The notes under the pieces are model-generated. The model was not told the origin of the DNA. It saw nothing but the letters and a program-made list of their open reading frames with translations, and searched no databases. From Pagrus major (lineage: Eukaryota > Chordata > Actinopteri > Spariformes > Sparidae), in the NCBI RefSeq assembly GCF_040436345.1, contig NC_133223.1:26042410-26106409 (forward strand): a DNA stretch of 64,000 bases, in the 5' to 3' direction. Positions 50,201-58,629 of this stretch are shown here, piece after piece. The position numbers were made by a program, and so were the translations under genes. Each line of letters starts with the position of its first letter. Position 1 is the stretch's first letter.

Positions 50201-51741
50201 TCAAACATTAAAATCTGCTAGAAATTTTACTCACTCATAAATACCAGCTAACCAAATGAGTTTTTTTGTTTTTTTAAGAAATTAATGAAATATCTCAAAA
50301 AAAGCAGATGACAATTTTAAGATCTTAAAGAAAGTGAGAAAAAAAAATCCTGGATTTGTCCGTTTGTGCAGATCTGGGACCCATCCTCCATCCAAGTTTT
50401 GAGGAAATCTGTTAAGTAGTTTTTGTGTACTCCTGCTAATGAACCAAATCAAATCAATTTGATATAAATAGCCCAAATCACAATGACGTGCCTCACTGGG
50501 CTTTACAGTTTATACAGTGAACGGCATGCTCTGTCCTTTTAAACTCAATTCCACCAACCAACTAACCAACAAACAAGCACATTAGCAAATGATCATCTTC
50601 TGTTTTACTCATGTTGTACACAGCATCCTTACTTTTTTGGAATCGGGTCACATCTTTTCGATCCCTCAGTTTCTTCTAAATTAACTTTACTTTTAAACTT
50701 TACCTCTGGCTCACTTTCCTTAAAGATTCTTGCAGCAGCAACGTTTGTTTTTCTAGTGTGGGATCTCTGAAATTCAGTTATTTCAGAATCCAGGTCAAGT
50801 TCATTAACTTTAGTCAACATGAAAGTGAGTCAAAGGCTTCTTTGAGAGCCACCTATGTGTGTCCTCTCCTCTTATTAGATAATTACATTAGAGAGCTGCA
50901 GTGGAACAGATAAGGAGACGAGATTGAATTACTGAATTATTGTGGTTTTTTGTGCGAACTTTCTAAAAGAATCCAAGAAAACCAGCGAGAAACTGATCTG
51001 ACTGAATAGATAATCTGAAAAAGGTACGTTATCTGATTCTTTTAAACATCTGTGACACAAACAATCAAAAAAGATATACATTTAAAGAACAAAATTGAGA
51101 ATTTTTGCTGCATTTTCAGCATCCAGTTTCTAATCTTACCTACATTCATGGCGACTTTTTAGCTTAATCTTAAAGTTTTATCAGAAAATATGCATTTAAC
51201 AGCACACTTATTCTCCCAAACATTAAAGATTCAACCATGCGGTGAATCTAGATAATGAAAAAGCAAACTTTTACTATTAAGTTGTATCTTTTCCCTCTGC
51301 TCTGCATCTCACACAGCATCACACGTTCTCTCACCTCTGTAGCCTTGTCAGCCTGGTCTCTCATGCTGATAAAAGCTTGCAACTTTCCATCTGATCCTCG
51401 CCTGATTGGATCTTCACGGGCTCTGTTAATGGTGGCCAACGGATACGAAGTGCTCCTCTGGCTCAGCTTCTTGCTCCCTCTCGAAGGCTGGGGCCCAAAA
51501 ATGCTCTCCCAGTTCGTGTCGCTGTCGCTGGACTCGCTGGATACAGGCTCTGGTTGTCTGGAAGCTGAGGAGGTGCGCATGCTGGAGGGAGGATAGAGGA
51601 TGTTATGATTATGAAACTCATCAAGTGGAGTTTGATTAAAAGGCAGGATTTAATTTTGTCTCACCGTAAAATTGCACTCTTCTCGTCCTTGTTGTGTCTC
51701 AGATAGTAGCGGCAGCAGCAGATGGTAAAATTGGCACCCAT
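47136..51741 (-). CDS. mreg: melanoregulin (five coding exons)
   Basis: Melanoregulin is a membrane-associated vesicle protein that in mammals affects melanosome transfer and retrograde transport and lysosome/phagosome maturation. Exons: 51741-51665, 51581-51335, 47957-47867, 47766-47600, 47213-47136 (stop TGA at 47138-47136). The product is 219 residues, against 214 that I recall for the human protein. The N-terminus [10 protein letters not shown] has Gly2 and Cys8-10, fitting lipid anchoring. A Ser-rich variable stretch follows (residues ~27-75). The family core is [27 protein letters not shown] (residues ~109-138), and the end reads [23 protein letters not shown]. All junctions are GT..AG and in frame. 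Divergent partner is cpo. A diverged mreg-like paralogue cannot be excluded. Confidence 0.92.
47600..47766 (-). CDS. mreg: mreg coding exon 4
   Basis: Encodes residues ~139-194: [40 protein letters not shown], ending RYLYVM. Phase 1-0; donor GTACAC. Less conserved than exon 3, but the helix pattern and the ending match the family. Confidence 0.9.
47867..47957 (-). CDS. mreg: mreg coding exon 3: conserved core
   Basis: Encodes [20 protein letters not shown] and [10 protein letters not shown], the most conserved part of melanoregulin. Acceptor GCTTACAG, donor GTGAGG, phase 0-1. Confidence 0.95.
48092..48564. mobile_element. MITE-like element in mreg intron 2
   Basis: Starts TTAAAGGGTAACTCCAC. 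Near the left end is ACTAAT..AAAGTGTGTTTATAGG, then GTGGAGTACT. Read in reverse, the right end has TTTTACACACTAAAGTCTGA and GGGGAGTACTA. These sub-terminal inverted repeats span ~470 bp. No coding capacity. Similar terminal text is common in teleosts (recalled). Confidence 0.6.
50250..50580 (-). repeat. reversed copy of the 4232-4485 repeat, split by another repeat
   Basis: On the minus strand it shows the T-rich GTTTGTTGGTTAGTTGG tract, ACACAAAAACTACTTAAC, CTCAAAACTTGGATGGAGG and AATCCAGGATTTTT. An unrelated ~105-bp piece at 50444-50549 (ATATAAATAGCCCAAATCAC, CTCACTGGGCTTTACAG) interrupts it, indicating a nested insertion. Confidence 0.6.
51335..51581 (-). CDS. mreg: mreg coding exon 2: Ser/Arg-rich region
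   Basis: Encodes residues ~26-108. It starts by completing an Arg codon, then [12 protein letters not shown], a Ser/Asp run (SSESSDSD), NWESIFG, and ends [16 protein letters not shown]. Its last third aligns with the family's region before the EEWQKLNYD core. Phase 2-0; acceptor CCCTCCAG. Confidence 0.88.
51665..51741 (-). CDS. mreg: mreg coding exon 1: lipid-anchor N-terminus
   Basis: Start ATG at 51741. Encodes [20 protein letters not shown] and a few more residues before the GTGAGA donor (phase 2). Gly2 with Thr6 fits the N-myristoylation pattern and Cys8-10 fit palmitoylation. Human melanoregulin also has an N-terminal Cys cluster (recalled). Confidence 0.87.
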
Positions 51742-52480
51742 TGGCCCGTTCCAAAAGGTTCCCAACAATCAAAATAAATCCTCAGTGATGAAATCCCAAA
51801 ACAATCAAGCCTCCTCCTGCTGTGTTTCCTCCAGAATCCCCAGGAAAACTAAATATTTTCAAGCTGATGTGTCACTGAAGAATAGAAATCCATCCAAATA
51901 TCTGAGCTTATCATGCCCGTCCCCCTTTCCCTGTGCCCATCCTGGCCTGAATTAGAGCCTCCTGTCAATTACATTATCCACGTGAGTCCAAACAGGGGAC
52001 AACAACAACACTAACACACACACACACACACACACAGGACAGTCCAGGGATGAATGGTACTTTTATTCAGCAACTCCTGATGGTGCAGAATGCAGCAGGA
52101 AGGCTTTCTAGCTCTATCCCCATGTGTCTCCATGTCTGTGTCCATGCTTGCAGGAGAAGTGTTTGGTAAAGACAAACACTCATAAAGCAGAAAGACTGTA
52201 GGTCTACTATCCTGTGATATCAGCTGTTGTATAATTTTAGTGACACTTCATAAATGTTAATACATCACTGATCTATAATTTTCTCTCATAGCTGTGTCGG
52301 CTGGGTAGAAACAGGAACGCTCTTTATGTCAACATGAAGACAGGATCATTTGAGATCCAAGGTCACCTGGCTGAACAGAAGTGACAGACAGCAGTGTTGG
52401 TGCTGCAGGAGCAGGTACAACAGTGTGAAGAGCAGTGACTCGACTGAGTGAGGCGTACGAGTCTCATTGACAACAAACAA
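51742..52480. promoter_or_regulatory. shared upstream region of mreg and cpo
   Basis: 739 bp between the two divergent start codons. It holds an (AC)n run (52014-52036) and no obvious TATA box on either strand. Any control element for both genes would have to be here or in introns, but none is identified. Transcription starts are unknown, so the promoters may be separate. Confidence 0.4.
52014..52036 (+). repeat. short (AC)n microsatellite
   Basis: About 11 AC units between the mreg and cpo start codons. Confidence 0.9.
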
Positions 52481-52560
52481 ATGGAGAAAAAGCTGCTTCA
52501 ATTTTGGAAACTAGGCTTGTCCCTGCTGATTTTAAGCAGCGTTTTAGAGATGTCGAACAG
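52481..52560 (+). CDS. cpo: cpo exon 1: signal peptide
   Basis: ATG 52481 with A at -3. Encodes [20 protein letters not shown] and a short tail before the GTGAGT donor (phase 2). Basic N-region and Leu-rich core fit a signal peptide. Confidence 0.85.
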
Positions 52561-55500
52561 GTGAGTTAGGTTGATTTTTTATTTTAAAGTGACTACGAGG
52601 AACTTTAAAGATAAGACTGTCAGCAAAAAGACTGCTATTTTTATATAGTTATTATTAATGCCTGTGCTCGGGTCTGATCACATATATCACTTATAAAATC
52701 ACATATAAATACAATACCTCATCAGGATCCATCTGTCGCTTGCTTCCAAAACAAAGGAGCGCACCGCAGAGATCCTTACAACAGCAGATGCTTTGTCTAG
52801 CAACAAAAACGGACAGTTCCTCGTAGTCACTTTAAACACCTATTTTTAATGTTCAAAATTTGCTTGGCCAACTTTAAACGTCAGAACAGATCCTGTCGCA
52901 AATGTTTCTACTTTGTGATTTTGACTAGTTGAGAATATATTTTTTGATTCGCTGTATTTACTCACAACTTTCCAGCTGGCATTGTCCTTTTCATAGATTT
53001 CGTGTTGACCTTTTCACTGTAAAACTAAATAATGACTTATTTGAAAAGATCTTTTTGATATAATGCAAATAAACATGCATTCATATTCCTTTCTTTTTCT
53101 AAAACTCCCAGGTTAGTGGAGGGTTTGGAATCAACTTATGACTACACCAAATATCACCCCATGGAAGAGGTAAGAATGTTTTTACTATGTTTCCAACCAA
53201 CCCAAGTAATGTTGATAATGTACGTTTCTGCAAACCACAGATATGTTGAAACATTGTGTTCCTTTAGGTCAACTTTCAATTTATCTTCTGACAACAACGT
53301 GCAATATGCTCTTGTTAGGTTTAGGCATGAAAACCACTTTGTTAGGGTTAGGAAAAGATCATTTTTTTCTTTTAAATACCTGTTTTGGTCGCCACAAATG
53401 CGGAGATTGTCCCAAGGTCTCCTTAAAAAATACCCAGTGATGTCATAGTTACAAATGTTGAAACGCAGTCTTGAACTGCGGTCACTGGCTTGGCAGCTCC
53501 ACCACCATCCACTCCGACTCCCAATAAGAAAGTCAGGTCGTAAACATGTAATGTGAACGTGATGTGACACGTTTTGTAGACATGCATTATGGCACCTAGC
53601 CTATCATGAACAACTGTGAATGTTTCAGTGGTTTGCAGATATGTTACCGCCAACATTTTATTCTGGGTTGTTCCAAGTAGGACTTTCTTTAGTTTTTTCG
53701 TAATTGGTAAGCATTAGAGATTCTTCACTGCAGTCGGTGCGTTTATCTTGTTATCAGTACTGATAAAGACTGAACCCCTCTGGATGAGAGTAACAAATAA
53801 AGTATTCTGAACAATAGACAACTTCAGACAGGATATTTTTTACACCCTTTTTGTTCCCTTTGATTTGCACTTTCATCCTTGCAGATTACAGATGGACAGT
53901 GGCCAAAGAAAACTATAAATAGCAATATGAAAAATAATCATCACACTGATTTAATTGCAGATATACAAGTGGATGGAAGATGTTGAGCAAGCAAACCCAG
54001 AGCTGATCTCCTCTGCTGTCTATGGACACACTTTTGAGCAAAGAAACATCACACTGCTGAAGGTATTCAACACATTTCCTTTTGCCTCACTGTGATATAC
54101 AGTAGTGAACACTTCTTCGCATGTTAAACTGCATATGAACTGCAGTAATTCATATCTAAAGTGGCTTGCTCACTACATATGCGAAAGGCAAGCGATAGTG
54201 ATTCCCCAGCTGCAAATGCAAGATGTGCTGGAAACAATACTGTAATAATACTTTAAGTGAAAATACAGGACAAAATGTACATTGAGACTGTTACTCTGGA
54301 TCACAGACCAAATTTACAGCAGCAAAAACTCATTAAATCAGGAGGTAAAACAGCACACTCGCTGCCCTCGAGATGTGAAACCAATCTTAGTCTTATTTAA
54401 TCATTATTTACAAACCTCCTGTGGCTCCCATCTGAGACCCTGCAGAGGATAAAAAAGACGTTCTAATGTTTATTTTCACTCAACCTGCCACCTGCTTCTC
54501 CCTCAGTTACTTATTTCAGAGGGTTCAGTGTTTTGCAAAGACAGCTGACGTCATTTATAACCTCAGCTATCAGTGATTAACACATTTTCTCTGATGACTT
54601 CAAATGACCTGTAACTGCAAACTAGACCATCAGCAAAAAGACTGCTATTATTATATAGTCATTATTAATGCCTGCGCTCGGGTCCGATCACATATATCAC
54701 ATATAAAATCACATATAAATACATTACCTCATCACGATCTTCTTTACCACAGCAGATGCTGGTGTCGTACCACTTTTGTCAAAAGGGGCCGCTAGAATCA
54801 ACAAAAACTGAAAGTTCCTTGTAGTCACTTTAACAATAAACAACTGTTTAATAAATGATTTAAAATGCTTTTTACTATATACTACTAAGATTACTGTTTC
54901 CGTCACACTTAAGATACTTTCAATATTTAATACAATGTACCAAGACCGAGGCTACAGATCCACTTGACCAATGTTTAGCTCGTTGTGGTAACTGCACCAA
55001 GGTACAGCTGTAACTCTGACGGTATTTTAAATCCAACATTCGGTCATGTTGTGCGTCTGCAGCTGGGACTAGAAAACTCAGAGGTCACAGAGAAGAAGGT
55101 CATCTGGATGGACTGTGGTATCCATGCTCGGGAGTGGATCGCTCCTGCCTTCTGCCAGTGGTTCGTCAAAGAGGTTTGTACACTCACACATAACGTCAAA
55201 GATAGAGATCTTCACCAAGAGCTTATGAATTTCCTCTTCCGTCCAGATCGTCAACTCATATAAAACCAATAAGAAGCTGAAGCAGATGCTGCAGAACGTT
55301 GACGTCTATGTGACTCCTATGATCAATGTGGACGGATACGAGTTCACCTGGGTCAATGAAAGTGTGAGTGCTTCTTCTGAATCATGTTTCTGTTTATTTA
55401 GTTCAGTAGGTTTACTAAGAAATCATTTAACTTAGCAAGTTCATCCGTGTGAGTTCCTCATTTTGTGTTTACTTAGTGATATGATTATGATTACTTTATG

Positions 55501-58423
55501 TCAATAGGCGGTGTAAAATGTTGGCAGTTGGTGTTTCTGCAAATCATTGATATTTTCACATTTGTTTGTGTCACAGGTTACATATCATATTGACATTTCT
55601 ATAAAATGTGTTATATCACAGTTATATTACATGTTTATGACCTGACTTACATCCGGAGGTGGAGGGGATGGTGGTGAAGTTACAGACGAGAAGTATGCTA
55701 AGCTATTGACATATGTAAGCATGACACCACTGGATATTTTAAAGAAGACCTTGGGACAATTTCCAGCAGTGTTAGTAGTGACAATAATCTGATATTATTG
55801 ATGGGAAGGTGGGAAATCTCCAGCTGTGCTTGTGGCAACCAAAACAAGTATTTTAAGCAAAAACGTGATCTAAACAGATGGTTTTTCGAGCCTGAACCTA
55901 ACCAGACTATAAGCACAACACAACCAAAAATGAACCTAAAGAAACATAAAGTTTCAACGTATCCGAGGTTTGAAGAAATGTACGCTTCCAACATTTACTG
56001 GGTTGATTCTGTAACCAACAGTCCACAAACAGACTGTCCGACCTACCTGTTCAACCTATTACTGTGCCTGTGTGTTGTCTTGATGTAGACTCGTCTGTGG
56101 AGGAAGTCTCGTTCGAACCCTCCTGGAGTCAGCAGCTGTTACGGTGTCGACCTCAACCGAAATTTTAAAGCCAACTGGGGAAGTGAGTTGCATCACAATG
56201 TGACTAATTAGCTCTCATTTGCCTCATGCTAGTAATGCTCAAAAGCTCTTCTGTGTAGAATGAAAACATTTCTGACTTTCTTGACTCATAAACCTTTTAA
56301 ACAGACAGAATAGCACAAACTTGATGACAGTAAATCCACAGGGGATCAATAGCAGTGTGTCATTTATTACTGTTGTAATTTCACACTTTTAAAACTCATG
56401 TATTCTGGTTTGGAACAAAAATATCTCAAGTTAATTGATACTGACATGAATTCCAGCCGCACTGTACAACTAAATATTACAGTGTCAGTCCGTATGACAC
56501 GGTTCAAGCCCTCTGACATTTACAGCGTTGGTTCTCACAAGACTTTTTCCTATGAATTCATACTTCATAATTGTTTTTGACACAGTAAAGGAAATTTAAT
56601 TCAAACATAAACCTGAGATGTTATTATTTTTGTCTAAGTTTTGCGTGTATGTGCTTTCTTTCCTCAGCGGTTGGTGTGTCATTTGACAGTTGCTCAAACA
56701 CTTACTGTGGGACATCAGCCGGGTCAGAGCCAGAGGCTGAAGCTGTGATGGACTTTGTTGGTAACTATAGTATTCATTAAATTACATGAAAAATAAAACA
56801 ATTAAAACGTTTTTTTATTTGTTAATGTTTTCATTACATGTGCAGGTGTGTTTCATGTGTAAGAATGTTGTGTGTCTTAGCTGATTATTTATACAAAATA
56901 TATACAAATCATGAAATTTGAAGGCCCGTGTTTAAAGAAGGTAATGTCGTCACATCATCTTGTTCATTCTGTCTGTCTGTAGGCCCGATGGTTAACAAGA
57001 CTCTGTGTTTCCTCACCATCCACTCTGCTGGGCAGCTTATACTCTTGCCTTATGGCCACCCTGAGATCTCTGCACCCAACTACGATGAATTGGTGAGTGT
57101 GTGTGCTTCTATAGATTTGTAGTGCTGTATATAGCAATACACCTTTAGATAAAAGATACACAGCTTTTAAGAGGTGCAATATGTTAGAATTGGCCACCTA
57201 TCGTGAGTGGGATGGTTGGTTGGTTGGTTGGTTGGTTGGTTGGTTGGTTGGTTGGTTGGTTGGTTGGTTGGGTGGGTGGGTGGGTGATGCACTTTTAAAA
57301 GCATTGTGTAACAGCCTTTATGAAATTTATATTTATGAAGCCAGTGAATTAATGTAGTATAAGCAAAGAAATTATTAATGTCCTAATTTTAATTTAGATC
57401 AAAGATTCCAGTCAGCGATGTAACTAATGGTTAAAGTAATAACTGAAAAAATTTAACAACCTTTGACTCTCATGCACATCTGCACTCCTACAGCTTTAGT
57501 ACTATCACTTGATACCTGTTCTTAGAGAGTAAGGGTACATGATTTACCAAAGAAATGGTTGTATTTACATATTTTTTGTGACCTATGCAGGTTTCGGTCG
57601 GTAAGGCAGCAGCAGCAGAAATGAAGAAGCTGCATGGAATGGACTACACTGTAGGAACATCTCCACAAATCCTGTGTAAGACATACAACTTACCTGTCAC
57701 GAGTAGCTGCTGTGAACACATGGTCTGATCTGCACTCACCTTGACAAGTCACTTTGATGTTTTTATCCTTAGCAGCCTTAAAGTCAGAATAATGTTCAGG
57801 GAAACAAGCCCACAAATAATGTTGGCAATGTATGTTTCTGCAAACCAGTGATATGTTGAAACTTTACACTTCTTATTTTCCAACTTTGCGTTTCTTTATC
57901 TTCAGTTTTCAATTTAATGTTGCGACAACGGTCTGGTTAGGTTCGGGCACTAATACCAATTAGATAGGTTTGGGAACAGAAAGATTCCTCCTCCTTGACT
58001 GAGAAAGCTTGAAGCTTTCCTGTTGGATCCACTCAAATGAAGTTTATTCTCTCATCAACCTTCAGATGCAAACTCAGGCTCGAGCCGTGACTGGGCTCGT
58101 CTCACTGGCATCCCATTCTCTTACACCTTTGAGCTGAGAGACAAAGGTGAGTTGGACTTTCGGTCTCTATACATCAAAACAGGATGCACTGGATTTTACT
58201 TGGTAATACATCACTGAATGATCCTCCAGGTGAGTTCAGCCACTTGTTACCAGAGGATCAGATCAAGCCAGCCTGCGAGGAGGCCTTCGCTGGAGCTCTC
58301 TCCATCATCACATATGTCCACGACAAGGCCTTCAACAGCGGCGTCCTCCCTAATGCCGCTGTTGCTCTGACAATTTGGAGCACCATCATGGCTGTGTCTC
58401 TCACCACAGGGGTCTTGGTGTAA
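52481..58423 (+). CDS. cpo: carboxypeptidase O (eleven coding exons)
   Basis: M14 zinc metallocarboxypeptidase of the intestinal brush border that removes C-terminal acidic residues from peptides. Exons: 52481-52560, 53112-53169, 53961-54062, 55063-55173, 55247-55363, 56089-56182, 56668-56760, 56983-57092, 57591-57675, 58066-58146, 58230-58423. Product 374 residues, the length I recall for human CPO. Zinc ligands H101 and E104 (HAREW) and H232 (TIHS); substrate Arg R180 (LNRNF); Y284; catalytic E306 (FELRD). R291 in GSSRDW sits at the specificity position, where CPA has Ile and CPB has Asp. There is a signal peptide and no propeptide domain, as known for CPO. The C-terminus is a hydrophobic tail after small residues, consistent with a GPI signal. 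Possible N-glycan sites are N75, N154 and N223. Confidence 0.95.
52583..52836. mobile_element. MITE with 22-bp terminal inverted repeats, cpo intron 1
   Basis: 254 bp. Starts TTTAAAGTGACTACGAGG and ends with its exact inverse, CCTCGTAGTCACTTTAAA; pairing extends to about 22 bp. The interior is AT-rich and non-coding. A related copy is at 54610-54833. Confidence 0.8.
53112..53169 (+). CDS. cpo: cpo exon 2: start of mature enzyme
   Basis: Nineteen codons encoding [19 protein letters not shown]. The [12 protein letters not shown] pattern opens M14A catalytic domains. The exon joins directly to the signal exon, so no propeptide domain is encoded. Phase 2-0. Confidence 0.93.
53195..53672. mobile_element. 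MITE family A, copy 1, cpo intron 2
   Basis: About 478 bp. Left end CAACCCAAGTAATGTTG, then TTTCTGCAAACCAC. Right end, reversed, CAACCCAGAATAAAATGTTG, then ATCTGCAAACCACTGAAAC. The interior has GTTAGGTTTAGGCATG and CTGTTTTGGTCGCCAC. Long inverted ends and no coding frame fit a non-autonomous DNA transposon. Confidence 0.75.
53961..54062 (+). CDS. cpo: cpo exon 3
   Basis: Encodes residues 47-80: [31 protein letters not shown]. Phase 0-0; NIT is a potential glycosylation site. Acceptor AATTGCAG, donor GTATTC. Confidence 0.93.
54610..54833. mobile_element. second copy of the 52583 MITE, cpo intron 3
   Basis: Shares CAGCAAAAAGACTGCTATT, TTATTAATGCCTG and CACATATAAATACA with the intron 1 copy and ends CCTTGTAGTCACTTTAA. 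The left terminus is decayed (GTAACTGCAAACT replaces the clean inverted repeat). Confidence 0.75.
55063..55173 (+). CDS. cpo: cpo exon 4: first zinc motif
   Basis: Encodes residues 81-117: [26 protein letters not shown]101 and E104 are zinc ligands. Donor GTTTGT is slightly off consensus. Phase 0-0. Confidence 0.96.
55247..55363 (+). CDS. cpo: cpo exon 5
   Basis: Encodes residues 118-156: [44 protein letters not shown] is typical of M14A enzymes. Intron 4 is only 73 bp. Phase 0-0. Confidence 0.95.
55512..56005. mobile_element. MITE family A, copy 2 (reversed), cpo intron 5
   Basis: About 490 bp. Left end TAAAATGTTGGCAGTTGG, then TTTCTGCAAATCATTGATA. Right end, reversed, CAACCCAGTAAATGTTGG. 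The interior reads GTGGCAACCAAAACAAG, the reverse of copy 1. It fills most of intron 5. Confidence 0.75.
56089..56182 (+). CDS. cpo: cpo exon 6: substrate-binding Arg
   Basis: Encodes [31 protein letters not shown]179-R180 in DLNRNF binds the substrate carboxylate. Acceptor GATGTAG, donor GTGAGT after A, phase 0-1. Confidence 0.95.
56668..56760 (+). CDS. cpo: cpo exon 7
   Basis: Encodes residues ~188-218: [31 protein letters not shown]. CxxTYCG..SEPE is the M14A pattern with the conserved Cys. Phase 1-1; acceptor TTCCTCAG. Confidence 0.94.
56983..57092 (+). CDS. cpo: cpo exon 8: third zinc ligand
   Basis: Encodes residues ~219-255: [31 protein letters not shown]232 in TIHS is the third zinc ligand. 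Phase 1-0; donor GTGAGT. Confidence 0.95.
57214..57286 (+). repeat. (TTGG)n then (TGGG)n microsatellite, cpo intron 8
   Basis: About 15 GGTT units followed by a few GGGT units, one tract of about 70 bases. Confidence 0.95.
57591..57675 (+). CDS. cpo: cpo exon 9
   Basis: Encodes residues 256-283: [28 protein letters not shown]. Phase 0-1; acceptor TATGCAG, donor GTAAGA. Confidence 0.93.
57812..58000 (+). mobile_element. MITE family A, copy 3 (truncated), cpo intron 9
   Basis: Reads AATGTTGGCAATGTATG, TTTCTGCAAACCAGTG, ATATGTTGAAAC, then GGTTAGGTTCGGGCAC, matching the left half of copy 1. The right half is missing. Confidence 0.7.
58066..58146 (+). CDS. cpo: cpo exon 10: specificity and catalytic residues
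   Basis: Encodes [28 protein letters not shown]284, R291 (specificity pocket) and E306 (catalysis) are all here. Phase 1-1; donor GTGAGT. Confidence 0.96.
58230..58423 (+). CDS. cpo: cpo exon 11: C-terminal helix and GPI-type tail
   Basis: Encodes [20 protein letters not shown], then [20 protein letters not shown] and a Val/Leu-rich end, then TAA. The tail has small residues followed by about 20 hydrophobic ones, like a GPI-attachment signal. The usual YGF before LLP reads FSH. The acceptor CCAG is followed directly by GTGAGT. Confidence 0.93.
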
Positions 58424-58428
58424 ATAAA
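58423..58428 (+). terminator. poly(A) signal overlapping the cpo stop codon
   Basis: AATAAA whose first A is the last base of the TAA stop. If used, the 3' UTR would be only ~20 bases. An ATTAAA at 58616-58621 is a more ordinary alternative. Confidence 0.35.
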
Positions 58429-58615
58429 TACAAGGTTGTACCACAAATTAGAAGATAGAAGGAGATACTGGACATCCTGGTGATGGTAAACCGCTCTCAC
58501 AACAGTAATAACTATTCTTCTGTATCTATGCAGTCTGTAATCTATTGTGTCGTCTTTCTGGCCAAAATATTTACTCAGATTTTATGATAAGTTTTCATTA
58601 ATCACATTTATAACT

Positions 58616-58621
58616 ATTAAA
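58616..58621 (+). terminator. alternative cpo poly(A) signal
   Basis: ATTAAA about 190 bases after the stop, followed by a T-rich stretch. It would give a 3' UTR of roughly 210 bases. Confidence 0.35.
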
Positions 58622-58629
58622 CTTTATTA

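Larger units (their letters stand above)
47958..51334 (-). other. mreg: mreg intron 2 (about 3.4 kb)
   Basis: Longest mreg intron. Contains a MITE-like element (48092-48564) and a reversed interspersed repeat with a second repeat inside it (50250-50580). No further exon seen. Confidence 0.75.

Noticed and set aside
53154..53570. 138-codon minus-strand frame in cpo intron 2
   Set aside because: It lies entirely within MITE family A copy 1 and has no known domain.
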